Assembly (NCBI GenBank): GCA_008360975.2
Contig: CM039196.1
Span: forward strand, 9,590,263-9,654,262
Length of the DNA: 64,000 nt
Direction of reading: 5' to 3'
Origin: Lichenostomus cassidix
Taxonomy: Eukaryota > Chordata > Aves > Passeriformes > Meliphagidae
Positions within the stretch are counted from its first letter, which is position 1; every line of letters begins with the position of its first letter. Positions 8,924 through 20,400 of this stretch are shown here, in pieces. Below the pieces are notes generated by a model, which saw only the letters and a list, made by a program, of their open reading frames with translations, did not search any database and was not told the DNA's origin. The position numbers and the translations under genes were made by a program.

Positions 8924-11589
8924 GTGAGGGGCGGCGGATAGGCTGGGCTCTGCTCCCCCGCTGCGGCGGTGTGCCTTCCCTTCTCTTCTCCTCCCCGCCG
9001 CTCCGCTCCGGCCCTGTCCGCAGCTCCTCCTGACCCGCGGGGAGCGATGTTCTGGGAGAGGGTCTTCTCAGGCGCGGTGCCGGTGTCAGAATTGAGAGAG
9101 GCTCTCCCCGGCCCTGCCGAGGCCATGCCCGGCCTCCAGCCCTGCCCAGAGCCCCTTCTCGGCGGGCCTGGCCCGTGGGAAGTTTCCCTTTGCCCTCAGA
9201 AGTGTTCTCCCCCGCAGGCGGGCCAGGGTTGTCCTTCAGGCGTTATTCTTTATGCTCTAACACGTGCCTGAAGGGAGTTAAAGAGGTCCTGGGCTCAGGT
9301 CTTTAAACGTGCCTTTGCTGCTTCCTTTTCAGGGGGCTTTAGAAAGGATCGATTGCAGCCTAAAGATCAGCCAAGCCTGAGGTATTTTTGCTTCTGGTTT
9401 CAGACTTAAAGTTTCCCTGAAGAAAGAATTAATGTGTAATATTTGTGCTGCTTATACTTTATACGTTGTAATACTTCACACTGAAAGGGCCAGTTCTGTT
9501 TGGGGAATTAGTCCAACCGTAATCTGAAATGATGTTTAAATCTGGAATGAATAATATGTTTTTTAAGTGTTTGGGTGAGAGGACTGGCTGTTATTGGCCT
9601 CGAAAGAGATACTCATTGCTCTTATTTCAAACGGGCGTGAGGTGAATGGCCGCGAGGAAGGTGACAATGAGCTCCAGACAACTCCAGAGTTCAGAGCACA
9701 CGTTGCAAAGAAACTGGGAGCCATCCTAGACAGGTACTGGCATGCAGGACTAAAACCTTTTGTTCTGTGGGTCAGCTGCACTGATGTTTTTGTGTGCTAA
9801 ACTGAGGAAATTCAGTGTCTTGTCTCCTTAATTTCTATATTAAGTGCAAGCCTCCAATATTCTGTGACCTAACCTTGCTGATGTGCTGTGCCCATCTGGT
9901 CAAAACACTCTGTGCAGCACTGCTTGTCTCCATTTGCCTCTGTGGTGAATGTCTTACGGGGAGGAAAGAGAATTTGGGTGCCCCAGCACTTCCATCCTGT
10001 AAAGGCTGGCAGGAGAATCTTTGATTTGTCCTTACAACCTAAACCAGTATCTGATTCGGGGTTGTGCTGGCAAAATGCCTCTCACTGGGCTGCCACTGTC
10101 TACCTATTGTGCAAGCATGGCCTTCGAGAACTGGAATTCCTGGTGTTTAGAGCTGGCTTTAGAAATGCTGTTTTTAAACTATTCTTGTGGCATGCACTGC
10201 TGAGGAGAGAAGGCCCAGTCTGCTCTGGAAGCAAGGAGCTGAAGCAGCCTCACTAACAAAAAAGGATCTGTGCAACATCTCCCTGGAGTCTTGTTTCCCA
10301 AAAATACCCAACTTCAGCTCAGTTTGCACAAACCTGTCTGAGATCTGACTGGGGTTTTCTGTTTAGTTTCATCACTGTATTGAAGGACTCATCAGGACCC
10401 TCACAGACTTCGGGGGCACAGTCTGACTCTGAAGATGATGGTGAGTTCTGGTCTCAGCCATTGTGGCTGTTTTGTGACTTAACTGCTGACAAGTGGGATG
10501 GATCCTGTCCATCACCAGCTGTACATCCAACTGACTAATAAACATTTGCAGTAAAAGAATTTCTGTTGGTGTCTGTGAGGGCTGTTACTTTGCAGCTCTG
10601 ACCTCTGTGCCCCAAGTCCTCTCACATAGTCCCAAATAATGCTGTCGAGCACTGTGGAAATACAATAACAGCACTGAGGCTTCCAGGGAGATGGCAGTTG
10701 ATTGCTTCCACCTATTTTATACTGTGCTTAAAATCCCCTTTTCCATACTTTAGGTTTTCGCCTCTTCTCTTCCTCTGTCCCTGGAGACTGTGGGAAACCA
10801 GAGCCTTGCCCTGCAGCGAGGAGGAGGCGACCAGTTAGCTCCAGGTGAGGTGCTGGCAGCTGCTTTGCTCCTCAAGTGTTGTTGCATCCCCACATTTCAG
10901 AGGCAGCTGGGACTCCCACAAGGGAATAGGAAAATGAAGAGCTTGAGAAGTGTGTATTTATGACTTTTACATTTGACCAGGCCAGAATTTTGTTTCTTCT
11001 TTTAGTACTGGAGAACTAGAAATTGTTTGTGGGAGATTTTCTTTCCCCTTCTGAAGTGTGTAAAGAACACCTTGGCCTTCAGACTGGTTAAATGCAAACT
11101 GTAGGTGTGGGAGTCCCAGAGCTACTGGGTGTTTATCATGTGTTCTCATCTCGGATAGCTCTGCTGTCCCAAGTTTTGGGTGAATTCAAGGCAAAAGTGC
11201 AACACCACTTCCTTCCCTCTTGTTACCTTTCCAGTGACACGGACAGTGACCAAGAGTGGCAAAGGTACCAGGAGGCTGCCGTGTCAGCTGCGGATATTCT
11301 GAAGCAAAGTGCTTTTCCTGCATTGTCCCAGGATTGCAGCCAGAATCAGAGTCAGGGTTGTGTAGAGCACAACCACAAAAAAAAGAAGAAAAAGAAAATT
11401 AGGAGAGAGAACAATATTCAAGAGAAAATAATAGACCCAGCAGAGTGTGACCGGATCTGCAAAGATTTGCCTCAGTTGGTGTCTGCAAATGGCCAGCAGG
11501 AGAGACAGGACAGCAATCACAGAGAGAACTCAGTGCTGCCGGGAGCTGTGAAGAAGAAAAAGAAGAAGAAGAAAAAAAAAGAATTATGA
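8776..11589 (+). CDS. CUSTOS: CUSTOS (C12orf43 homologue), six exons
   Basis: The coding exons are 8776-8923, 9333-9381, 9635-9733, 10367-10440, 10754-10844 and 11235-11589. They total 816 nt and encode 271 residues, close to the roughly 262 I recall for human. CUSTOS is reported as a nuclear protein that modulates Wnt/beta-catenin signalling in vertebrate embryos. The order is an acidic Ser/Asp N-terminus, a conserved central block ([20 protein letters not shown]), an acidic SEDDGFRLF segment, an Arg-rich patch, an S-DTDSDQEW acidic block followed by [10 protein letters not shown], and two lysine-rich C-terminal runs that look like nuclear signals. Each of these blocks is recognisable in human CUSTOS. 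All introns are GT-AG except intron 2, whose acceptor reads GG. It is head-to-head with RNF185 and tail-to-tail with HNF1A. Confidence 0.9.
9333..9381 (+). CDS. CUSTOS: CUSTOS exon 2
   Basis: This 49-nt exon encodes [16 protein letters not shown] and matches human QPSLR at its end. The acceptor is a pyrimidine tract ending in TTTTCAG and the donor is GTATTT. It is too short to stand out as an ORF. Confidence 0.85.
9635..9733 (+). CDS. CUSTOS: CUSTOS exon 3 (GG instead of AG acceptor)
   Basis: This exon encodes [14 protein letters not shown] and [18 protein letters not shown], the most conserved part of the protein. The frame needs one base before the CGT codon at 9636, which places the acceptor at 9633-9634. 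Those bases are GG (…ttatttcaaacgg|G). No AG in the region gives an open joined frame. The donor is GTACTG. Confidence 0.82.
10367..10440 (+). CDS. CUSTOS: CUSTOS exon 4
   Basis: This exon encodes [19 protein letters not shown] followed by SDSEDD. FIT and EDDG match human. The acceptor is TTTTCTGTTTAG and the donor is GTGAGT. Confidence 0.88.
10537..10542 (+). promoter_or_regulatory. CUSTOS: Possible intronic poly(A) signal in CUSTOS intron 4
   Basis: AATAAA is fused to an in-frame stop (TAATAAA) reached by reading through the exon 4 donor. A GT-rich stretch (gttggtgtctgtgag) follows about 20 bases later. It could end a shortened transcript. Use is unproven. Confidence 0.35.
10754..10844 (+). 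CDS. CUSTOS: CUSTOS exon 5
   Basis: This exon encodes [18 protein letters not shown] then [12 protein letters not shown]. The human counterpart is GFRLFFTSVPGG followed by PRRKRQPSSS. The acceptor is ACTTTAG and the donor is GTGAGG. Confidence 0.88.
11235..11589 (+). CDS. CUSTOS: CUSTOS exon 6 with stop codon
   Basis: After the acceptor CTTTCCAG the exon encodes an acidic [10 protein letters not shown] block, then [14 protein letters not shown], a polar linker, and two lysine runs. It ends in EL and TGA at 11587-11589. The lysine runs come from A-rich AAA/AAG tracts (about 11,377-11,398 and 11,551-11,582) that are prone to length variation. Confidence 0.9.
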
Positions 11590-12300
11590 TTTTGCTCTGC
11601 AAACAGCAGGTGGTTGTGATGGATAAAGGAGAGTGAAAGAAAACCTAACAACAAGACTTGCTGCAGATGAGGGAAAATTAATTGGCTAAGCTTCTGTTCT
11701 AAAAGCTCAGTGGCCTGAGAGACTAATTAAGTGACTTCCTGTGCTGTTGGCGTCCCTGAGGAAGGGAACATTGTTCTCCTCACACAGCAGTTGTCTGTGC
11801 TGCTGCTTATGCAGGCCCAGTCTAAAAGGATTAAATACTGTGCCAGACTTGCATGGCAGTGGGATCTAATCATAGCTGCATCCCTCCTTGTCTGCTCCTT
11901 CCCATCATGAAACCCTCCTGGAGAAAGTATATGATGAATTGAATTTGGTTTACATGGCAACAGGTGATCGACTCCTTTTTCTCTTTGCCTGCTTGTGGAT
12001 GCCTACTAAGAATAGCTCCAGCCCGTGGGAGACTCATTTATCAAAAGCATCCTGTCAGAATTCAGGGCCCCTTATTTTTCCCCTGCGATCATCATAACAT
12101 TCTGTTATTGCAACCTGCTGTGTTACTAATCCTTCTGCAATCTGCACCTCTGCAGGGCCCCTGCACATCAACAGTGCATGGTGAGCTGATTTCAGGGTTG
12201 GTATAAATGCATGCTACTGTTCCAGTTGTGTCCATTGAAAATTCTTTTTATGTATAGTTTTTTTATGGCATCTGTTGTTATTAAATTTTACTACACTCTT
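11590..12300 (+). other. CUSTOS: CUSTOS 3'UTR and candidate poly(A) sites
   Basis: No clear AATAAA follows the stop. Two ATTAAA variants occur, at 11830-11835 and 12280-12285. The second is followed by a GT-rich tail (gatgggttttgt). The 3' end is uncertain. Confidence 0.4.
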
Positions 12301-14320
12301 GGACTTGCTTAATTTGATGGGTTTTGTACAACAGTGGCTTTCTTGCTGTATTCAGATTCTCCCCAACAGAAATAGAGGTGGCTCAGGATGGCTTTTTGGT
12401 TGCTGGGTGATCAATGCTATGAAATTACTACTGGAAGGACTTAAGCCTAATTTAAAAAATCACCTTTCAGTCCTTGTTTGGGCTGGTTATTGACTTTTGT
12501 TTCTTTGAAATACTGTGAGGTTTGGCAGTTTTTAGTATGATTCTCTGTTTATAATTCACTTCCAGTCTTTCAGAAAATTAACTGTTATTGATAAATACTC
12601 CTGTTTCTAAGATTGTTGGGTTTCAGTAAATCAAATTTACTGACCCAGTTTAGGAGACCAAAATAGTGAAGTGTTGCTCTTTGAGCATGGGAAATTGTTG
12701 TAAGATTCTTGCTAGTTTTTAGTGAAGAAAACACAGTTGGCATCCAAAAATAGAAAAGCTAAGTAGAAATTTGGCCTGTAGTCTAACAGAATGTGCTAGC
12801 AGAAGTTACTTGTCTTATGTGCAGTTAAAACTTCAGTGTACTGAAGTTTAAACCTGGGCTTTCAAATGCATGGTGGCCTAAACATTTCCTTTTGCTTTGC
12901 TTTGGGTTTATTTTTATGCTAACTGTAAGTTAGATATATTTGCAACTGATGCACATAGGAAATTAGGAAACAATTATAGGATAAAATTCCTCAGAGAATC
13001 TAGTTACTGGAATTGTTGATGGTATCCAGAGGAAGCTCTTATCAATGAGACTTTCAACAGACATCTGCAATTTTGAGATTCCCAGATATGATAACTGAAG
13101 AGTTCACTGTTGGGCTTTTTCAATTCTCCCTTCTAGTCTCAAGGTTTTTCATCCATTTCACAGTTGAAAGAGTAGCTCAGTTTCAGTCACAAAGACAAAA
13201 ACCTGTTAACTGGGGCTTCTTTCACGTCTGGCTAACGACATATCAGTGATGTGGATGTTGACAGTAAAAAGGAATAACTACAAGAGGAATTATATAAGTA
13301 GATCCTTGGGACTAAAACCCTTCACTTAGTGCAAGCAAGACTCTTCAACTGCAGGGTAGTTATTTGCACATCAAGAACTACAAATCAAGCCTTCAGGGAA
13401 GCTGAGAATGAGCCATGTTCTGTAAAATGAATCCAGGCTGAGTGTTTATAGAGAAAACTGAAGGAACCTCTACTCTCTGTGGAGCATGGGAACCTCTGAG
13501 GTGCTGGGGACCAGGTGCTCTGAGGGCAGTGTTGGGGACCAGTGGGGAATGCCATCCTGCAAATTATTCAGCAAGTCAGACGAGATGAGAATCCACAAAG
13601 TTAATGCAGAGAACTGGAATCTCCTTGCAGCTGTTAAACTTTAATTTCTGCATTTAAAACAAAGCAGAGCTATATCAAAAACAACCAAGCCATTTCCACT
13701 AGGATAGCATGATTTTACAGCAGGTCATATTTAACTGAGAATGTTTGGTATTTTGGTAGTTAATTAAGGATTTGTAGCTTGTCAGTGATCCCATACTGGC
13801 AGGTTTGTGCCAAGCCATTCCCAAATCTATTTCTTGGTGATTCTCGTTGCAAAATCAGGAACCTCCAAGGTGCTGTTATTTCTCATAGTTCCTGTTGGTG
13901 CTACCTTGCAGCAAAGGGGGAGAGTGTTTGAAAGTGATGTCCCTTCCTTGGCAGCTCAGCTTTGCTCTTTCCCACGTGGTTTAGTCTGAGGTGGCAGGTT
14001 TGTACAGGCCCAGCTTGATGAAAGCTGAGCTGAATGAAGTCCCATCCATGCCCTGGCACTGTTGGGATTCTTTCTTGGGCAGCCACAAAACGATGTCTGG
14101 CCATTCTGAGCTGGCTCCTGGGGTTTACATTTGCTATTTCTGGTGGGGGTCAGTGGATTTTAGCAGTGCCAGCATCATCTTCCCATGTTTTCTGTCTTGA
14201 GCCTGAGATGTTTTCTCTCCTAGAGGCAGCTGAGAAGGGGTTGGTGAGGCAGTGGTGGCAAACACGGCTGGAATTGCACCTGACAGGTTGGTCATGGCAG
14301 TCACAAGCTACTTGTCTTGG
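12301..14320 (-). other. HNF1A: HNF1A 3'UTR candidate and convergent intergenic region
   Basis: This is about 2 kb between the candidate CUSTOS 3' end and the HNF1A stop. On the minus strand ATTAAA occurs at 13645-13640 and AATAAA at 12912-12907, giving 3'UTRs of about 0.7 or 1.4 kb. Neither is followed by an obvious GU-rich element. Nothing else is recognised. Confidence 0.4.
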
Positions 14321-14448
14321 TTACTGGGTGGAGGATGCCATCTGTGTGGAGATGAAAGTCTCAATGACATTGTGAGTGGATGGCAGCAGCTGGCTGTGGC
14401 TGTTGGTGGAGTCGGAGCTTTGGTACAGCACCAGGCTGCTGGAGGACA
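14321..14448 (-). CDS. HNF1A: HNF1A exon 10 with stop codon
   Basis: This exon encodes [20 protein letters not shown] then [20 protein letters not shown] and Q. TAA is at 14323-14321. It is 128 nt, as in human. Confidence 0.96.
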
Positions 14449-17400
14449 CTGTCAAAGACACAGGCAGAAGTCAAGTACAAATTCTCATCAGTCCCCTTGT
14501 TGTGTGTGTACAGCCCCCATTTCCAGCATGGCTGTACTCTCCTGGCTTAGGGGCATAACTCCTGTCTGTGTGCTTTGTGTGCTGCTACATGCATGGCTTG
14601 TGTCCACAGCCAGCCTGAAAACGTTGAGGGCAGCAATCTCCAGAGAGTTCAGTTCTAAGCTAGTTGATGTCCTACTTCTCTTAGAATTTAGAAGACCCAA
14701 TCGGAGTCTTCATGAGAGAGTCTTGGGCTTCTCAGGCCTGAAAACTGCCCACAGGTACTCATTGACAGGGATTTTGTTGATATTTTTCTAAGTATTTGCC
14801 TTTCTGGGGATTCTGAAAGGTCTAGTTTTCACAGTCTGGCCTTACACAGACTCTGCTCTGAATCTTCTTTGTATCAACTTTTCAAACCACTCAGGACACT
14901 GGCAGAGCCTTCTTAGGGAATTGTGATCCCCAGTTACCATTTTCTTTACTGGATTTTACAGTGTTGGCAAGAAAAACTAAGCAATACGTGGCTTAAGAGC
15001 CACAATAGTGGCTGCTGCTCTTACCAGCAGGGCTTGAGGTGAGGCGTGGGCCTGGCTGAAGGTGCTGGATGGTTGTGTCTTGGTTCTGTAGATGGATTGT
15101 TGGTGCCTGTGACACTGGTGTGTGCATCCCAGACTCCGTGTGAGTCTCTGAGTCAGGTGTGAATGCCTGGAGAAAAGAGAGTTACTAGTGCCTGGCTTCT
15201 CCATCCCTTCTAACAAGTGTGAGAGAAGAGTTGAGCAAGTGCAGTTTCTGGGGAGATTAAATCCTCCTTGATGATGCAGTGAAAAACTTTCTCTAGTGCC
15301 TCCAGTATTGCAGCTGGTTCCAGCAAGGCCAGGAGATAAGAAAGATGCTCCTGCTGGGATGGCATAGAAACACCCAGAAACTCTGTAACAAGCAAGGAGC
15401 TGCCTGCAGACTGGTGCAGCTCTAAGGTGGGGGAACAATGGCTAAATAAAGGCTGTTACCTGTTTAGTTGGTGTCAGGTTGGTCAGGGCGCTGAGATTGG
15501 CTGTTTCTGTTATCACCATGGTTTGTGGTAAGAGACCTGTGTGTGTGTATTGGGTCACTTCAGACTTGGGGCCATAGAGAGCTGTACGTGAAAGAAAACA
15601 AGATCATGTGGATGCTGGAGCTTTGGTTGAGTTGTTCTCCTCATGCATTGGGACCTGCTGTCTGTCTCCAAAATGCTGGGAGCGGAGGAACAGGGAGATG
15701 AATGCAATAGAAAAATAATTTCATAATTAGAGTGACAATAACAGAGGAGGAAAACAGAGTGCTGTAAGCCCAAGGACCCAGCAAATGCTCCAGAACAGTG
15801 GTTTTGTTTACTTGAGCAAATGAGTTCATGTTCTTACCATGAGGGTTCTGTATCTGGGCCATGGTAGCCATGAAGGGGCTCTGGTTGATGTGGCTCTGGA
15901 CTTGCTGCATGAGGGGCTGCTGGTAGGATGGGTGCAGTTGCTGGGAGAACTGGACAGGCTGCAGGGTGGTGAGGCTGCTCCCCATGCTGTTTATTACAGG
16001 AACACTCTGGGGCTGGGTTGAGGCCAGGCCTGGAAAACAAGGACTGATGCCAGTGGTATCCCACACTGTGGGAGGAGTGTGGCTGATCTGCAATAGGGGC
16101 AGCTGAAACAATCATTGTGGCAGCCTGTCACTGCAGGGTGATTTCAGATCCTGCTTTTCAGGTGTCCCTTAGTTGTCTGATTAAGAATAGGTTTCATGCC
16201 TGTGAGAGTGAAGTGGAAATCTGCAAAATGTACATTGCATAAACCCACCTCTGGTTTCCATTGCTTGTTCTTGTCTATATCCTTGTGCACCAGTATAGCC
16301 CCCTTTCCAATTTAGTGAGCACTGGGGAGGCTTAGCTCAGAAGTAAATTCAGAGCATCACTTCAGTGCCCAGTTAATTTTACTCTTTCTATTTTATGAAG
16401 CTGTTGGCAACAGAGAGAACTAGGCTGTAGTTGTCCAGCCACGTGGAATGGAGTTTGATCTCTTTTTGCTAAGGCTGCCAAATCAAGGAATTTGGATCAG
16501 TGAGAGAGGTAGAAGGTTTCACATATTACTGCCCATTTCCCACAACTGTCCAGACCCTGTTCCTGTAAATCAGCAGGTCTCTCCAACACTTCAGGGTTTT
16601 TTTGTTGGTTTTTTGTTTGTTTGTTTGCACAGAATTCAAATCTGTATCATAATCTTGGGAGAAAATGGAAACTAGTTCATAGCTGTCACCATGGAACAAA
16701 ACAGGGCCTCTTTCTTCCTGGGAAGAAAATGTAAGAGAAGAGTACACATTTTACTTTCCTTTCTCTAATGAGATGCACTTTGGCAGTAGACTAGTCTTGG
16801 AATGAAAAGAATCTCATAAAAGTCCAGAAAAGCTGTCAAAGTGAAAAATATAAAACAACAGTAATTACTGCTGTGGATTCCAAAGGCATATGCTGCTCTT
16901 TGCAGGAAGTTTAACAGGATGTTTTGTCTTTCATGTTTCTATGAACATGCTTCAATTTTCATTGTTTTAAGGAAGTATTACATTTGTATTTGGGAAGATG
17001 AATAGCAGCAAACCAAAACGTTGGCATAGGAATAGATTGTAAAAGTCCCTTACTCTTAAAACGTGGGTCTGTGTGTAACTTAACTCTAACGTGCCTGAGG
17101 AACATCTGTCCTTAATGCCACTGGTACTTGCAAGTATCAGTGCTGCTGACCTTTGATGACAATTTCCTCTGGTTTGTATCCCTGCCAACGTAGTGATAAG
17201 GCTTTGAAAACAGGGCAGGTAATTGTAACAATTAGAGGCAGCTCTTCCTGTGATGCTGGAAGCACTGCAGCCACTACTCACCGATCACCAGGGTGGAGGC
17301 TCCCGTGTTGGTGAAGGCAGGGGCCAGGGATGGGGTCTCCCCAGCCCCAATGGCCATGACCCCCGGCAGGGATGCCATGATCAGGTTCTGGGTCTGCTGG

Positions 17401-20400
17401 CTCAGCGTGTGTGGGCTTTGCTCTAGGCTGTGCAGGGCAGTCAGCGTGCTGACAGGAGGGAGAGTTCCTCCAGGAGCTGATACCTGTGGGAAGGGAGAAC
17501 CATGAACATGCCACCTGCAGCAGGTGAGTCCCAAAGCTGTGATGAACACCTCTCTTCCGCCTGCTCTGCCCCCTTGCTAGCTAGAAAAGCTTCACATGTC
17601 CTTGTCTGCATTTTCCTTGGGCTCTTCGATTAACTAGCACAGGTCAGCTGTTGACTTACTAAGAGTAAATCTCTGCTGGTTAAGTTCTTTCACAATTAAG
17701 AAATCATAAGGGTTTTTCAAATAAGAATGACAGTAGGCCCACTGCCCAGTCTCTATAGGGAAAGATCATCTTCTGTTTCACAGCTGAGGGTAGAAGGTGA
17801 TGCTCAGAAAAATTAAGAGGCTCAGCATTACATAGTAATTCCAGTGGCAGAGTTCAGTACAGAATCCAGGAGTTCCTCATTTCTTTAGGGACATGGAGTC
17901 ATAGTGCTGTGGAAGAGCAAATAAAGCATTCTAATAATTTGGCTGATAGAGAAAGTTAAATGCCTTATATTATGCTTTTTTCTCTCCCCTTAGACAAAAA
18001 GCTGTAAGGAACCTTTAGTGAGAATAAGCACCAAGAGGTTAAACAGTGAGACAAACCACCTTGATATCAGTTTTAGAAGACAGACATAGAAGATTTTCAG
18101 GACCTCATGAAAGACTTATTTTCTTCGGCAAGAGACCAGAAAGCCAAGCAAAGTGAGTGCCTGATGAGATTTAAATCATAATTATTTTTAGTGACCTTGT
18201 CTTTGCCTCAGGCCAGCCTGTGCTAATGCGAACTTCTGCCAACTGTTTCTCTGAAAGCAAGGGAACATGTGCAAAATGAAAACGATCAGTCATGTAGTTC
18301 TGGTGCTTCATTGTTAATTATGTGGGAAGAGGTCTGATCAGATCTCAGAAGGAAATTGGCTTTGAGAAGGCAATCTAGTTATCCAGTAAATCCAGGTTGT
18401 TTGGCTTCATTTGTTACAGGTTAGATAGATGTAAGTATGGGTCTATGTTCTGGTAATCCCAGTGGTCTAATCAACTCTCTTGAGATGGGTAGAGTTCAAA
18501 TGAGAGTTGGAGATAAGAACCTCTGTGCAGAAAGGAGAGAGCAGGGTTTTCTGGGAGGATGGAAATCATGAATGCTGTGTTTCCAGAACAGACTGTTTTA
18601 ATTGCTCATACGGAAATGGCTTCTTGCTTTCATGCTCTAATACCTGCCCTCCTCACAGTCTAGAGGGCACATGTATCTCAGGACTGTTGATCTTACATGG
18701 TCAGTGCAAAGTGACTTTAATGTAACATATTGTTACATAATTGTGTAACAGTAAAATATGTCACGTATGACTATGTAACATAAGAAGTTGGGTTTAAGAA
18801 CATTCTAGAAAAAAATACTTATGAATAGTTCACATTATGACCACAGGCAAATGGCCTGACATCTTCCAGTCAGCAGAACTGAAGCATCCATCACTTACCA
18901 GCTTAGTGTCTGTGCTCAGTAGGTTCTGGCTGGGCTCTAGTCCAGGGGGAGAAACCTGATGCAGGATGGTTTGGGTGGTCACCATGGAGCTGTTCCCGTG
19001 GTGGTTGCTAGTGGAGGACTCTGCCTCGCTGGCTGGCTGCTGGTTGTACCTCACTCCTGCATCACAACAGGAGGGAAACTGGTTGTCACAAGTGAGAAAT
19101 GGAGAAACTTAGGCAGGCGCTAAGTTCAGTTTCCTTTGCAGGCACTTGCCTCCAGATGTTTGTGCAGATAGTTAATGGCCACTAGGGAAACCTGAAGAAC
19201 AGACATTCTCACACCCTGCCCTGACTTTCCCCTGTAACTTGGTGTAACTGCTTCCTCAAATACTGTCTGGTTGTGCGTGCTGCAGGGAGCAAGCAGGGTT
19301 CACTGGAAATCACCCTTCTGGATGTGGTTGTAGAGAGCAGAGTCTTGGTGAGATGATCTCTTTCCAGAGCAAGAGCAACCCCCAGCTCTGGCCTATGAAG
19401 CTGAAAAAGCTCTGCTCTTTTTGGATGGAGAATGACCTTTCACATGCCTGAAAACTCAGTCACAGAGTCTGTTAGGGCCGGTATTGAAAGGAGTAAGGGG
19501 CACACATGACTAAATTGGTGTGGAGCTGACTTCTGATAGGCAGCAATGACTCCTGGGACAGGAAGTTTAGGATTGCTGCCTGCCAGCCAGGAGGCCTCAC
19601 AGTAAGTGAGAAGCTTTGGCTGTGGGTTTTGTTACTGAATTTTATCACCCTTGACATTCTAAGTCACTCTCCTCACTCAGAGACATGGGCTCTTTAGTCA
19701 CCTTTGCTCTTCCCTTGTAGCAAATCTGCTCTTTCTATTCTGTAGATTCATCACCTAGAGGGCTGGACTTGGGAGACAGTTTGGGTGACTGAGTTTGGGA
19801 AGGTTCACCCCTCTTTCAGATCTCCCTCTGGTTATTCCTTACCATGAACTTTGCTGGGTGAGAGAGCAGGTGGTGGCTGGAGGGAGGAAGAGTTGTGGGG
19901 AGTTAGAGGAGGGGCAGAGGTGGGCTGTGGTCCACTGAAGGTGTCCATGGCCAGCTTGTGCCGGAAAGCCTCCTCCTTCCTGCGATTGGCAAACCAGTTG
20001 TAAACTCTGACCTCTGTCACCAGGTTTGAGCCCAGTCCCTGGGCCTGAGATGGGGAAACACCTCTCTGAATACACTCTGCCCTGTTGGGGAAAGCACAAG
20101 AATAGCCTTGCTGAACTGGGTTTAGTCAGAGACACAAAGTAAGTGCACAGCCCCAAAGTGGCTGCGGTCTGGCACACTGTGTGGAAGGGTCCTGCAAGAC
20201 ATGAGGCAGTCCTTGCGCTCTGTGGTTAAGGAATGCTCAGTTGTGGCATTCAATTCAAGCATGGCTCGTGTCAGTGGTGACACCTGGTGCTTTGGCCTGC
20301 CTCCCATTGGCACCAGCAAACACCAAGAATGCAGAGGGACCCTGCTGTGCCCCTCTTCCTCAAAGCCACACATCCAGCCTTACCTGTTGCACTCTTCCAC

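Noticed and set aside
13501..13550. Short repeat of ggggaccag in the HNF1A 3' flank
   Set aside because: It is two copies of a short G-rich word, too little to call a functional repeat.
15641..16111. Minus-strand frames of 156 and 93 codons near HNF1A exon 7
   Set aside because: The first is exon 7 extended into its flanking introns, and the second is an out-of-frame shadow.
19839..20177. 112-codon minus-strand frame over HNF1A exon 4
   Set aside because: It is the +1 shadow of exon 4. The true frame reads [14 protein letters not shown] and continues to the homeodomain.
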